A stretch of DNA of 64,000 nt from Alitta virens (Eukaryota; Annelida; Polychaeta; Phyllodocida; Nereididae). The translations under genes and the position numbers were made by a program. Of this stretch, positions 11,201-26,200 are shown one piece after another. Location of the stretch: contig OW028573.1 in the NCBI GenBank assembly GCA_932294295.1, positions 53,724,329 through 53,788,328 on the forward strand, given 5' to 3'. The notes beneath the pieces are model-generated. The model made no database searches, was not told where the DNA came from, and saw only the letters and a program-made list of their open reading frames with translations. The first letter of the stretch is position 1. The number at the start of each line of letters is the position of its first letter.

Positions 11201-14200
11201 TGAAACATGAACTTGAGACCACCTTGAATAAAGAGTAATGAGTAATATTTGAGGTGGTCTCATGCATGTGATCAGAAATTTGTCGAATGCCATACAATGA
11301 ATAGTAGGGGACTGCAATTATGTTGAAGTATGCACTTACTTTTTTTATGCAATATTTGGATCTTGTTGGATGTTTGAAGCAATTAGCTGAAAACTTGATT
11401 CTAGTCCCAGTGCTAGTGCCTAATCCAATGGAGGATTTTTCATTGACCGATAAATGATCAATTTGTAGTCTTGGGTCATCACCATAAGAAATGTGTAAGC
11501 AACCAGCAAAAGATTCACATTCTAAAGAAAGATAACTTTGGCTTTCATATCATGTGTCACCTTGATTAACATGCTCAACATTTAATTCAATATTTATCAA
11601 ACTAGAAAAGGACAATGGGGGTCAATTGTTTCCTCTAGTTGCAGAAAACAATGATCAAACAAGACTATGATAGCCAGAAACACTGAGAGGTCTTGAACAT
11701 GGTAACAATTATGTTGAAGTGTGCAATTAAAATAAGATGGGAAACCGCTCCAAAAATATTGATTGTGTGCCTATATTAGCTCTATGTTCTTGATATACGA
11801 TAGACCCATATAATCATTATAAGTATAAAGACCTCTAGACTGGCCTTTGTCTGGATAAAAGTATGCTAAATTAATTTATATTTTAGTTGGTACTCACATC
11901 TCTGAGGCTTGTTTCATTCGTGATAAGAGTGACAAAGGTTGGACTGAATGACTTTTATCAGTTAAGATATTGTACTTAAGAATTATTTGATAACGTTTTT
12001 GTTATGCTCATATTTTACTTGTTTACAGTACTCGATATATTTCATTTGCCACATACTGTAATTTGACTGCTGTTTCTTGTAAATGAAATAGAGAAGGTGA
12101 AGAACCCTAGCTAACCCAAATTGTTTTAGGAATGCTTCAGTTAATGTGAATGCTAATATTAATGCGAACCATTTTGGAGATTCTTTCACATGACCCTGAA
12201 GAGGCGGAACTGCTTTAAAATGACCTACAATGTAAAAAAGATTTAAAGTATTGTCTGGGTGTGTTCGTTTGTTCATTACAGGGAATGTTTAGTATTGACA
12301 GACCAACTTTTGGCATGCGTTGTTAGTTTTGTTGGACACTGGTATTGTCCTTGTGGCAAATGTCACAATATCAACAGTGACCTTGGTTTGACCTTACTAT
12401 GATTTAGGTCGTATTGACCATTACCGATCTCAATGGATGTCAGTCTACTGACTACAGTGACTTACATATATGATTATTAATACTACATCGATGATCATTT
12501 TCTGAGTGTCATTATTGGGGTGATTGAGTCTAATATTATATCGTTTGTAACACTGTATATTGCCCTATTCAAATGTCAATTAATATATAAACTTTAAAGT
12601 TGAACAGTGCAATAATAGTAGAAGACCGCCATTAGTTGTATCTCTTAGAAGATGGACAGAAATGTTATGAATAAGTTAAAAGTCTACTTTCTGAATAGCT
12701 GATTTGCACCTCCATAATCATGATAATTTTGAAGGCTATTAAAAGTTTGCCATATTTTTTTCCATTGTAATTTCAGTTCTTTGTTATGGACTGTGACAAA
12801 TGATCATGGATAATTAAGAATTGTTAAGGAGATGTGTTTTATTTTTTCAATTGAAATACATTTCGGGTTGAGTGTTGAATATCTGTCCAGTTTGTGCTGA
12901 TCCAGAAACGACCTTCATTTTGAATCCTAATATATTATTGCTACACTACGTAATAGGCTGTAGGATATAAAGCGAGGTTAGTGGTTCGTTGTAAAGCAAT
13001 CACAGTATGGAATCTGCATCTAGAGATCGGGTGGACGTTTTGTGGAATTAGTTCATTGGTAATCTTATTTAATAATCAATGATAATGTGGGGTTGTGGTG
13101 TTCGACTTGTTGTGGTCTACCTCTTGAAAGATCTTGGAAGTTCCATATGCTGCGTGTTGGTATGTTTACATAAACATGATAAAGAGCTATGAAGTATAGA
13201 GGTATACGTGAGGCAGTTGTCCTGTAGGCCTGAAGACTATTTAAAAATATCTCAATGAAAGATCAAGTATGTATTGAGGTTCCAATGCCATTTTATTTAA
13301 ACCTGTCTAACAGCTAGCCATTAAATGCAGTGGTCCAGAACCAATGATATCCATCCATGTCCCTCTGTGACCCAGATAAATCACCATGAAACACGTTTGT
13401 ACTTCTAGTATTTTATCAGATAAAGTTATAATATTTATACATTTATACTTTGATTTGATTAATCAGTTTAGATAAACGTTGTACTAACTTTCGATTCTTG
13501 TATTTGCTGCTGGTGAATTGAGAGTAATTATTCGCTTATGATTTCATATTAATTATGTTTTACTTGCAGGGGCTAAATGGGTTTGATGAGCTCAGGAAAT
13601 ACATTAAACAGGGAAATGAGTTCTGTAAGGAGATTAGCATCGTCTTGCAAGAAAGGTAAGTTCGAGTCACAGTTGCAATGAAAGGCTAATGTACGCATTA
13701 TATAGTGTTATTCATAGCTGTATTTGACCATTGACGTAAAAGGCTTTCATATTTTGACCTTCTCAGGAGCAGCTGAAAAGGTTTTGATGTCTGGGGAAAA
13801 AAAAATTGTTTTTGGTTGTGACGTCTGAATGACGTCTTATGTTTTTTTACTCTGGATGTTTATGAAATTTATTTATGAAATTTATTTCTTGAGGAAGGTA
13901 GTTAAGTTATTAAAGTTTTTTATATGGGGAAGCGGAGGAGGGGGAGGGGGTAGTGCCTCTCCCCTTACCAAAACACGCCTCCTGGATACCCTGCTAATAA
14001 ATAAATACCATCCTCAGTGTCAGGGTAAGTGGTATTAACATAATTAATGACAGCAGTCCTTCTTTTGAAAAATATCGATAGGCATAACTTGAAATTTTGC
14101 AGCATTGGCTTACAATATGAGAGTTTCACTGACTGTTGAAGCATGTAATTGTATGATTATAATAACATATAAAATGCTTCAATGGCTGCAAAAAATAGTC

Positions 14201-17200
14201 ATCGCATTCAGTAAACAAGAGTTTTGGAGTGAGGAATGCAGTGCGTCATGGTTTGGTAGAGTGACCACTGTCCTATTATGAGACATATTAAAATATGGAA
14301 AAGGGCATGTTTTAGGACACTCGTGAGGACACTCACCGGTGTCCACAGCTGTGACATGTACACCTGCCAAGGGCCCTGATGTACACTTCGATGACCTGTC
14401 ATGTGAAAAATGTGGCCAACCACTTGAAAAGTACCTTTCCTCCTGCCCCACCCTTTGATATATAATGTATATATAGCTATAGAGTATCCACCACACTATA
14501 TACAGTATTTTATTGTAAATGTTCAAGAGATAGTTCTGCTTGAGTGATCAGTAGTCATGAGATGCAGACGTGATAGATCGTTCTGTGACCATGGAAACAA
14601 GAGTAGACTAACCGGACCTTCTTCGCATTTGCCCAAGCGAGGTCATTCCTCCCAAAATAAGTAGACTGCAACATTAAGAATTATAGAATATACACTACCA
14701 GCATATATATGTCTTCTCTTTTGGAAACAATTTAGTCATGCAATCAATATCAGCATGCTCAATTTGACTTAATTGGGTAATGTTTTGACCTTCTAAGATT
14801 TGTTTGACATTTATTAATTTAAAAAACAGCCATTAATTAAAAAAACTGCCATTCAAATATATATTATTTATACATGCAGTTTTCTGACATGTGAGTTGTC
14901 ATCTATCAGTTCATGATAATTTTATGCAAAATACATGTAAAAGATTATAGTGTACAAAACTTATGACTGGTAGCATACTGAGAAGTGGGAAAGTCAAATA
15001 TGTGAAGTGTGTATGTATTATTGCATTTAGTGTTGTGGCAAAATATGTGATTTTCCCTTAGTAGACCCGTGAAACTTGCATTTAACCTTTATAATATATG
15101 TTTATAATATACACGTACAACTAAAATAGTTTTTCGTGGAAACAAGCAACATAAATTTGGAAGTGGGTGAAAATGTTGGAAGGCATTGTACTGTGAAGAA
15201 TGCAAATGTTTGTACATTTTGTTTGGTCATGGAGGTATACCTCCATGGTTTGGCGCACCTAAGCTAAGCGCTGCCCAGCGTTCTGCATCAGTAAACTGCT
15301 CAAATTATGACAACAAGCATCAAGCTCACTTTTCTGCCTGAAAGCAGATTGCCTCAGATTGCCTACTGATTATTAACCATATTTATAATTTAATCAATGT
15401 AATTTAAATTAGAATGATAACAAAGAAAAATGAAAATTACTCTTTGTCTCGCTATTTCGCCTGTTTTTATTGTGACAGAGTTCATTAATTAAGTTCTAGT
15501 TACTTCCATTTTGTTTTTTAAGTCTTGTAATGTGTAAATGTTGATCACGCTGACTGCATGCATGAACGAAAAAGGTGACGTCACTGAAAAATCAGTGAAG
15601 GAAAAAGAGGAATTTGTCATAACCATCCCTTTTGTGCAGTCATGTATAAAAAGTGGTATTTGAACATGAATATGAATATGATCACACGGTAAGGGGCGTG
15701 TATAGACTTCCTTAAGCATTTTTGTTAAGAAAGGCTAAAACAGTAAACAGGTGTAAAGGTCAGATTGCCAAGGTGGTTCAGGTTTCTCTGTACATTTTGA
15801 ATGAATTATGTATGTGATTAATTAGTGTAGGTACTAAGGGTTATTATAATAAATATCTACATGATAATTAATTATATGCTATATTTGTGCATGGAAAAAT
15901 CCCAACCCCTTCATAATATACAAGTTCATCATGTTTATGCTGCCCATTCAATTTCATTCAGCTTTTCTTTGAAAGAAAATCAATTTAGATATAATACTTT
16001 TCTTTTGACTTCCTCGTATAACATGTGTAATGTATATGTTTACAAAGGTTCAACAGTGATGTCATAAATGACTCCTAATCATTTGAAGTTTGTGTCACTA
16101 CTATTAGTCATAAAATAGCAGTCCTTCTAATAATATAGATGGCGCCATGCTGTGGCTGCCTGAGCACATATTTCCCACCAAAAATTTCTCCATCATGTGT
16201 GTTATGTCATGATGACCAATAAATTAACTTTATGTATTACATATTAATTTTTCATTTGACAGGTCTGAACTGCAGAATAATTATGCCAAGGCTCTTAGCA
16301 AGTTGAGTGCGAAACTGACCAAGGCCTCCAGTGGATGTATTGGGTATGTTTAAATCTGTGTGTCATTGTATCACGTTGTATTTTAAAGATGCTTTGAACA
16401 AGTTAATTGCATTTGTTGAGTATTATTCATCTCGATGTATGGCTGTCATAGTTTTTTAGTAATATTCAACAAATCAGATATAGAAAAAGACCTAAGTTTA
16501 AAGGGAGATATAAAATACCATGACATTCTGTTGCTATCATCAAATAATAACAGTTTCTTGTGAGAAGGTACTGTTTATTTGGATTTCTTCTACAAGGTGC
16601 CTGGTATTGTAATTCAGGGTGACCGCAGATCCTTGTAAAGTATTAAAATATCTTAAAATCCAGTTTCTCAAACTTAACAATACTTAAGGCCTTAAAAAGT
16701 CTTAAAAACCATGTATTTGTTGCAGGAGATCTTTAAAAGTATTTAATTATGTTCTCAAATGATGTAATGAAATCTATTCTGGAGCAGAATTCTGTTGAAT
16801 AATGACAGCTATATAATTCTTAATTAATTCAGTTATGAAATCTGAAATTTTTTGTAAGATTTAATGTAAAAATTATTTTTGATATCAGCCTGTTTTGCAT
16901 TGACTTTGCAGTTTTCAAGGGTGTAAACAATGCAGACACTGTATAATTTAGTCTGTTCTTATAAGGTATGCAGATAGTGTGCTCTTAAGTTTTTAAAATT
17001 TTAAAACACTGAGGTGTCCACTGCTCTTTAAATAAGGCAGTTTTTGACATTCTTAAATGTGGTTTTCTCTTTATATTAACAAATTAACGAGCCATGGTAA
17101 GATAAGGTTACACAGCATGTGTAACAAGCCTTAAACTGGTGCATTTAAAGGTTAAATCACCTTTGTTTATTCACAAATAAGGCTTCAGTTACATAAAGCA

Positions 17201-20200
17201 TTTGAAGTGTATGAAATCAGTGGGTGTCACAGTTTGGTTTCTGGAGCGGAACTCCAACACTGTTGTGTGTTCATTTATATAATTTGGCATTTATTTAGTC
17301 TTGATGGCCTAGCTGTGCCTTTTGATAGTCTCATTGAAATGTCTCAGCCAGTGTCTGCAAAATCTTTTATCAACAGTGAGACAAAATTTCAGACACAAAA
17401 TCATTTCATGTCTGACAGTTAAGTGCCCTGTCTGACAAAAACTTTTTACAATAGTTTTTATCATACCCAGGTTAAACCTGACATAAAGATCAAATAAATA
17501 AAAAAAGGCTGGTGTGCCCTGTCTGTTGAGGCAAGTAATTTACCCCTCCCATGATGTAAATGTGTAAAATGTTGTGGACTCCAATCCTTATCATCTCATC
17601 ATGAGGTAAAATTTATTTTATTGTTATAAATTTCTTCACTAAGGTATATTTATACCCAGCCAGAACCATACGTTAACAAACATAAATTACACCTTAGAAA
17701 AACGTTTTTCTGAGGTACTCACTTTAGAAAAATGTTTTTTGAACATTTCATTTATGTTCGTGAACGTATGGTTCTGGCTGGGATAGATAGAATACATTTT
17801 GTCTAATCTGTGCGTTGTTTTAGCTTTATATATTTTTTTCAATTACATAATCTTTTGTTGAAAATGCTTTGTCTAAATGGGTACAAAGTCAAATAAATTA
17901 TTTGAAAATATTAAGTATTTATGAATGTGAAATTCTTTGTTTACACAAAGGTTTAGTGACCCACCCTGCTGTGAACTCAACCCATATCAATCGTTGTTAA
18001 TTGCCATTCACACATACCAATGGTAACAGAAATTTGCCCTAGAAACAGTAGCTGTACTGTCAAAATATTACAAAACTAGTGAAACAGAGGGAGTGATTTA
18101 GAGGGTGTCTAAATTTGAGAAAAGGAAAAGCAGTGGCTGATTCTTCTTTACTGAAACATTATTTACTCAAACTTTTATTTTGAGAATTTTCGACTTCTAA
18201 TAATATAATGTGTTTATAGGTCAATGTCTCAATGCTACTGGGTCTGAAGCTTAGTCAGCTTATATAACCAGCTACCAGAGGCAGATGTAATGATGAGATG
18301 ATAAGGCTTGGTACTTCACTAATTAGCATCTGTATTAAGGTGCATTGAAAATTCATATTGCATTACTTTTTTGAAATTTATAGGAAAAGCCCAGACCATG
18401 GAATGGGCAGAACTTAAATGTTGAATTTTTTACACTTCTGAATTGTTGGTTTTTATTAAATCATATCAAATCATGTTCAGCGATATACGGCCTCAGGCCT
18501 TTCGCTGGTCGTCAAATGTTCTTCATTGCCAGCCTGTTTTCTCAGGACAGTCTAAGTCCAAGGGGAAGATGAGATTAGATGGGGGTTCATATCTCTCGTT
18601 GATCCAAAAATTTGTCAAGTCTTGATTTGAAGGAATTTAATGATGGTGCTGACACTATATGCTCTGGCAATGAATTCCAGGGCATTACTAATCTGTAACT
18701 AAAGAGTGACATGTTAAATATCTCATCTAAAGTGTCATATTAAAAATGCAACGAAAGTGACCTTGTGACAATTCAAGCGATTGAAGATTTAAGCACAATT
18801 TTTATTTCATTTATTTTTCATGAGAGAAATCCATATAAGTGACTGCGCTGAGATCGAAAAACTTTCCTAGTCAGAGCAAAGGGTGCATTTCGTGCATTTT
18901 ACTTGTTATGTTGATACTTGTAGACCTCAATCATATCGCCACGATGCCTCCTGTACAAAAATGCTGTAGTTCAGGTTGATAGATTCATCTTTTTTAACCT
19001 TTCTTCATATGGTAGATTACATATGCTTGATACAATTTTTGTCGCTCGCCTTTGTACAGCTTCAAGTAGGTTCTTGTCTTTCAATAATCTAGGGGACAAA
19101 GCTACATTAGAAAAAAGTTTTATTTATTTATTTTCATCTTTCTTTTTTTTATAGTACCTTAGCCTCAGCATGGAGCATGGTGGCAACAGAAATGGAAACA
19201 GAAGCAGACCTTCACAGGTTAAATGTTTGCCTTATTATTTTCGTAGAATGGTGTACAACTTTGATTTGATGGTAACACATTAAATTCTAATATCAGGGAT
19301 CAAAGTATTTCATATTGAAAAGATGTAAAAATATATGTCGACATTGAGCGGCATTTGGAGAACATATTAAAGTTTGATTTCTCTTTTAAGATCCCTAAGC
19401 GTCAGTAATTGGAACATCCTTTTCTTTTTAGTATGCACACATTTTGAAAATTAACTTCGTTTAATTTGCCAGATCATTGGGACAGGCACTGAATGAGGAA
19501 ATCCACAAACCCATGAAAAATTTATTTGAAACACAGCACAAAACCAGAAAACCAGTGAGTCGTATTTACTGTATTTGCTTAAGCATCGTCACTGGCACAT
19601 GATGTTTGCATTGTCACTGGCACATGATGTTTGCAATTCATATTTTTTGGAGATAAAAGAAGTTTCTTGGACTAAAATTTGGAGTGTTTTGCATGAGTTG
19701 TATTACAGATGGGAAGTGTTGAATGGAGTAAATGTTGACTCTTGTTTTTTTCTGACAGATTGAATCAGCGGTTGAAAAAGCTGCCAAGTCTTTTGCTGAT
19801 CAAAGAACAGAAGAAATAAAGGTGGCTGTTTTTAATTTAATAGCAAGAAAGCTACCTCTTTTTTAATGAAAATTCTTTGTTTGACTTCGAATGGTTTCCT
19901 TGTGTGTTTTATTCAGTTAAAAAAGGCCTCGTTCAACTACGCGAAAGAGAGGGAGAAGTACTACGACTTGATAAATCAGTCAAAAATTGGAAAGGGAAAA
20001 ATGTCCTCAGATAAGGAAATTAATAAGGTGAGAAAGTCTGCTGTTATTCTGTGGTTAAACTAAAGAACTCAAATTTGAGGTGTGGTATCACATGTCATAT
20101 TTCCCCCCTATGTAAGTCCCTAACGTCTACTGTCTAAAAGCATTTGTCCATTTGTCCATTTAACTGATGTGAAATTTAAAAAGGCTGGCATGGTGAATAA

Positions 20201-23200
20201 ATAGTTATTTTTTATGTGTATTCCCACAACAACACATATTTGATGAAGTGTATCTTGACATTTTAGCTGCAGAAAAAAATTCGCCAGAATGATGAGCTAA
20301 TGAGGAAAGCTGACAGGGAATATCACGACAGTTGTCAAAAGACGGAATCTTCAAGACAAGAATGGGAAGCATCTGTATACAAAGTAATTTATTGCGTTAA
20401 ATTTGTATAATATTGCATACTACTGAAACATTTAGTGTTAAAAATATGGATTGTAAATTTTTCTTCCTTATACGTTCCTCCTGTATCGAGACTGAACTTT
20501 TTTTTTTTCTTGAGTGCAAAGCTTTTACTTGTGGTACTATATTACAACTAATGATAGTAAAAATTAAGTGTTGTGTGTACAGATTAAGATAAGAATTATT
20601 GCAGAGTTAATATTGAGAAAAACTGTCAAAATGTATTTGCAAATTCTTTCCTGCTGCTGATGATTTTGATAGTGAAATTCACTTCTGTTGTTACAGTATA
20701 GAATTATGGACTAGCAAAATTCTCTGTTGGTATGTGGGTTTGACTTGTTTCATCTTGTAGTTCTTTAATTTTTTTTTACAGGGCAGTAACCAACTGCAAA
20801 TCTTAGAGGAAGAGAGAATAAGCCAAATGCAAGACTTTCTGAATAAATATAACAGTCATATGTCAGTCATGGGACCAAAGTTAGTCAAGGTAAGTGATCT
20901 GAAATAACGGGCTCCGTCAAGTTGAGTTTAATAATGGATTGTTTATTAAGAAAAAAAAAGCTTATCAAATTTTGCTAGTAACAGTTCATTCCAGAATACC
21001 TTCAACATTGGTTCTTCTTACCATTAGAGCTATTGAAATTATTACTTCTAGAAAGTGTTAGTTTACATTCATCGAGTTAACAATTTGATCATATATATAA
21101 ATATATCAAATGTCTAAAATTCAAATTATATCATATGGGTTTTAGTCAGGTTGCTTCTCTCAGATATCTTAGTCATGGTTTCAAAGATGATTGATTTTAT
21201 GATCTGGAAAAATGATGCACAGACTTTTTTTAACGCCACGGGTAATATTTTAAGCCGCAATTGTTTCATCTGTAGTTAAAGTTTTATATTCAGGACTCTC
21301 GTTTACTAATTTTTGGTGGCACTGTGAGATTTGCACTGTGATGAAGAACTGTATTACATATGACAAAGTGTTTCTGATGCCTGTCTAAGTATGAAAGTAC
21401 TGACCTTGTTTTTACCATCTTTCATTTATCCAGTTGTGCTAGAGTAAAATGTAACTAAATGCTGAAATTGGGGGGCTATTTTGCTATTCAAGCCATTTTA
21501 ATGGGTGTCTAATAGTATTTTTCATTCTTATGATTAGGAAATATTGGTGTGAACTATGTATTGTCGCCTGTAAGTTTCAATTAATTTGCTCTTGGTATTG
21601 GGCATAATGTTTACTTTCGTATCCTTTTTTTAATTTAAATATGATTTTATGTTTTTGTATGTCATCCTTTAAAATGATTATGATATGGATAATAGATGTG
21701 GTGGTTCTATGGCTGTATCTACATTTTTGTTTGTATTTGTTCTGTGGTACTTCAGTAATCAGGTCATCTCTTATTAAAGTCCCCAAGTTAAACGACTTGG
21801 GCTACTGTGCACAATGTAATACATTATACTCAATGAAAAAATAATAGACGGTTACCCGATTGATATTTGGTTGCTATCATAAGTTACCTCATAGACAAAA
21901 CACGCGGTTAACAACACCATTTGATAGGACGGCTAAATAGGAGAGATGTGCATGAATATGTTATCAACAAGCACAACCTAATCATAGTCACTTCAGTAAT
22001 ATAATAATATAGAAGCGTAGGAAAGGAAATCAACTTCCCTGAACATTTATGACGTTGAACTCAAACTAACAGACACATTCACAGGTTGAATGCAGCCAGA
22101 TGTTGTGAAACTAAATGTGGGTTGTGAGGCAACTTCAATCTCTTAGGATTTTGTCGCGGTATAATTCCTACAACCTTGAGTTTTGAAGGCATAAAAAAAT
22201 TTGTCACTTAAGACGCAACATTTTGACTAGATGTTCCACATTATGGTACTTTCTTCAAAGTAGTTCGAAATACGACTTGTTCATTGGCTGTCATCAATGA
22301 ACCTGAATGACGTCATAGAGTTGGTAATATGACGTCACAACTTACAAAATGAAGAATACCTCAGTTGTTGAGCTTTCTGCTCTACAGTTTAAAGGTAGTC
22401 TAATGTTTAATGAAGGTGGGCGATTAATATTTTGCCAAGGAATGATTTTAATCCCATAATATTCAAGTTGTTTATGAAGACGTCAGGCTCTGTGAGTACT
22501 CGGCGTTTCCAATGCTCCTGTTATAATAAACTGTTAAGTGACCACGATGGAATTGTGCGTGGTTATCAAATATTTCCTCAATATGTAGTTTTTAGACTCA
22601 TAATCATGGTAATTACAGTGTATAACATGGTGTAAATCATTTAATTACTGGTATACATAGATTAATTATGTTAAAAAATGTTTTATTGTTGTTTGCAGTG
22701 TTGTGATCGATTAAACGAAGCCGTTATCAGTATTGACACAAATGCAGATCTGCGTACTGTGGTGGACCAAAGAGGGACGGGGCCAAACCAGCCTGAACAG
22801 ATATTATTAGACTATTATGTGAGTTCAAAGAAGGCTTATTTACATTTGATATGTACATACTTGTATACATACATATTTTGAATTGGTATTTGATAATTGA
22901 GACCCCTTCCCAAGAAAGTAACTATATTTTGCAAGACTTAGTATGAATAATCTTTATGACTGAACCTCAAACATCACAACTGCCAGGAACTGCTGAAGGT
23001 CTCAGACTTCTAGTAGTCAGGCTATCACAATGTTTCTGGTTATTAATATCAAGAGTAGGTACAATTTTAGTTTCTGCTAAATTGTGTACAATACAGTTGT
23101 GATAAATTTTAATGCGCTCTACCTAAGAAACATTAAATGACACACTAAACATTACTTGTCTGTAGAAATATATTTATCATCAAGTGCTAATGGTTTTGCT

Positions 23201-26200
23201 CTCTTGTTTAGGCTGAGGATTTCAATCAGAATATGGATAAACTCAGAAGAGCAGAATGTCTTCAGAATTATCTTATATCAATTCAGCAGGATATAGAAAG
23301 AGATGTGAAGGGGAAAGAAGGTACCTTACCGTGATTCATGATTTTCAGCTCTATCTGCAAGTTTTTATATCAGAGAAATTTGGTTAAAGGTCATGGGCAA
23401 TCATATTTATAGTTTTGCTAAAATTGTTCTAAATCGATGGCTTTAAGTTTGACTAATAGATCTGCATTGTAAAATCTGACTTTAATGTATGTATTAGCCA
23501 CAAAAAATGATGTTTTATAAGCTCCCGCGCTTTCTGCACATCACGGGATCGAGATACTGTAGTTCCAGTGTCTGCCACCAGGGCCGTGGGTGTGACGTCA
23601 GAGTTGCTGATGCTGAGTGCAAAGCCTATACAAGACTAGTATGGAACCAATATTTGAAAGCAGAAACAGTTTTATACATTCTTAATTTTGCAACTATTGC
23701 TCTGACATTAGTTACAGCATTTGTTAGCATGTATGGCAAGTATTATAAGTAACAAATGATTAAATTTAATTCAATTATATGCTTTTATTTTACAACTATA
23801 TTGTTCCGACATTTGTTATACACCTAATTACATGCAAAACTAAACATTTCCATATCTCAGCAACTACAAGTCATAGAGAACAGATCTTTTCACTGAAGCT
23901 TAGAGTTTGAAATTTCCTTTCTTTTGGTCACTGTTCCGTCTCTCTATGTTTATGCCTCATCGAGTTATTTCATTGGGAAGGCAGAAGCAACTTATTTATT
24001 TTTGCAGTCAATGAGTGTTGTATTATAGAATAAGCTACCAAACTTCTACATTTGGCCACATTCTATTCATTTATTTGAACCCCCAAAATTTAGAAACACG
24101 ATATATATATACAAAATATAGTGGAACAAAATCATGGTGTAAAATAGCAAGTTTTATGTTTCCATGTCTTCCACTCTATTTCATTCGTTCCTAACTGAAT
24201 CATACAATAAACACCAGATGGCGCATGAGCATTCACTGGACGGTGCTGCCACTATACAAGTATACTGGACACTACACATGGTACAACATTGATTATATCA
24301 TTTGATTGTGGTATCAAATGCTTTTGTAAGCAATTTGATTTATAGGTATCAAACCATGATTATAAATATTTTAATATTGTCTAATTGAATAAGTCGGTTA
24401 ATTGAAATAGAATACTTTTCTCCGGGACCTGATCTTTCAAATGCTGTATACTACACATTAGCATTATACAAAAATGACATTCACAAGATCTCGAGAAGTA
24501 TAGTAATTTTATATTTATGTGCATGACAATAACCGAATTTATACCCTAACAAATTTAGCATATAAAACCCAACGGCCCATGTGTGTTGTACTGCTATGAA
24601 ATTTTAGTAATTTTGATACTTTTGAAATGTCATATGAGGTTTTAATTCAAAATATGAATAAATTATATTTATACTTTAACCGGGTATGAAACTAATTAGT
24701 ATGAGGCCCAGTTGATGGTTGATATTACATTTCTCTTTGATGGCCTGTGCGAGCTGCTAACATGGTACCGTATAACCTACTGCAGACACTAATTATGAAT
24801 TTTGCATCTTCATAATAAATACTTATAATTACTTATCTGTTCATATCTAACATGGTTCCTTGCACTTCATTATCATATGCTTGTAGAACTCTCATGGGCG
24901 AGATGAATGTGTGCATTGCCTTGGATGAACATCCAATTGCTATATCAATTACTATATCAACTGAAAATACTTTGCAATATAATACATAAGTGAATATTGA
25001 CTTTAATTTTTTAGGGCATTTAAGAGAAATTGGGCAATATTCACTCCCATTTTTGCTTCTGAGCCTAACTTAACGACCCCACTTTTTCCAATAAAACAAT
25101 CCGTAGGCCTAATAAAAAAAAATTACGCCAAAGTATGTGGAAGTTTATGCAGATTCAAACAGGCATTTAGGATCATATTTACGTTTAACTGTTTTTTTTT
25201 TTTTTTGTTTTTTTTTTGGTAATTTACGCAACATTGTATACATGCTGAAGTGTAGCTAGTGATTGATTCAGAGCCTACAACTGATCTCGACGTTTTACAA
25301 AGTTGTTCTCAGGTGGAGTCCATGGGGTAAAAACACAGTATGATCATGGAGTCACCAGTCTCTGGTGACTCCATAGTATGATGGAATTCTCTAGCCAATG
25401 CCAGTACTTTTAAATCTCTGACATGGATCAACACTTGTTAAGTCACATTTGTTTAAATTTGCACTGTCAACATGACAGGCCACATTTATGGTTTAGAAAC
25501 AAGAATTTAAAAAAATAAAATAAATATATATATGTGACAGGTATTGACAATTTAATTATATAGTAGGTACAAGTGAAATATGTGTCACATCCAATAATAT
25601 ATACCTTAAAAGCAAGTAAATCATGACTACATCCTGCTGTATTAACTCTGTACATAGCCTGCAACAGCAACTCTGACGTCACTGGCTGTGATGATGCTGT
25701 TACGCTTCAGCGATCGTGCCAAAATTGCCATTGCGGGAATTGGCACAAATAAATGCTAATATCTCTTTACACAAAAGTCAGAATCACATAATATTTGGGG
25801 TTTGAGTTCCACGTACTATGTACTACACACCAGCAAAGTTTAATTTTGATTGCCCATGACCTTTAAGGGTTTATGGTCATTTTTGCATCATATATTTAAT
25901 GATATGTAGGGCTTTATTTAACCAATAATGATATTTGGCTGGAAATTCAGGTTAAAAATATGTGACATATTTTGATGCAAAATTTGATATTCTTGTTTCC
26001 ATAGATGGCGTGGAATAGACACTAGCTGTTGAATATTTCCAAGAATGTGATTTTACTGGAATTATAAACGAACTTACTTTGCAGGTGTCGAGAAACTAAT
26101 GGAAGTTTATCAGAACAGACCGAATTTTGCTGATGCTGAGGCTCAGGAAGATGGGCGGTTACGATTAATACATGTGAGTATAACTGAGGTGTTAGTAACT

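Larger units (their letters stand above)
5831..13569 (+). other. Nostrin intron 1 interior
   Basis: About 7.7 kb of AT-rich sequence with microsatellites near 6133, 8742 and 10321, and a SINE-like piece at 9415-9525. Several 60-105 codon frames on both strands lack domain signatures, codon-phase support or paired splice sites. A slightly GC-richer minus-strand block at 6640-6860 ending in a donor-like GTAACT is unexplained. Confidence 0.5.

Noticed and set aside
23507..23752. 81-codon frame with a hydrophobic C-terminus
   Set aside because: It lies within the inverted terminal region of a TTAA element and so is better explained as noncoding transposon sequence.
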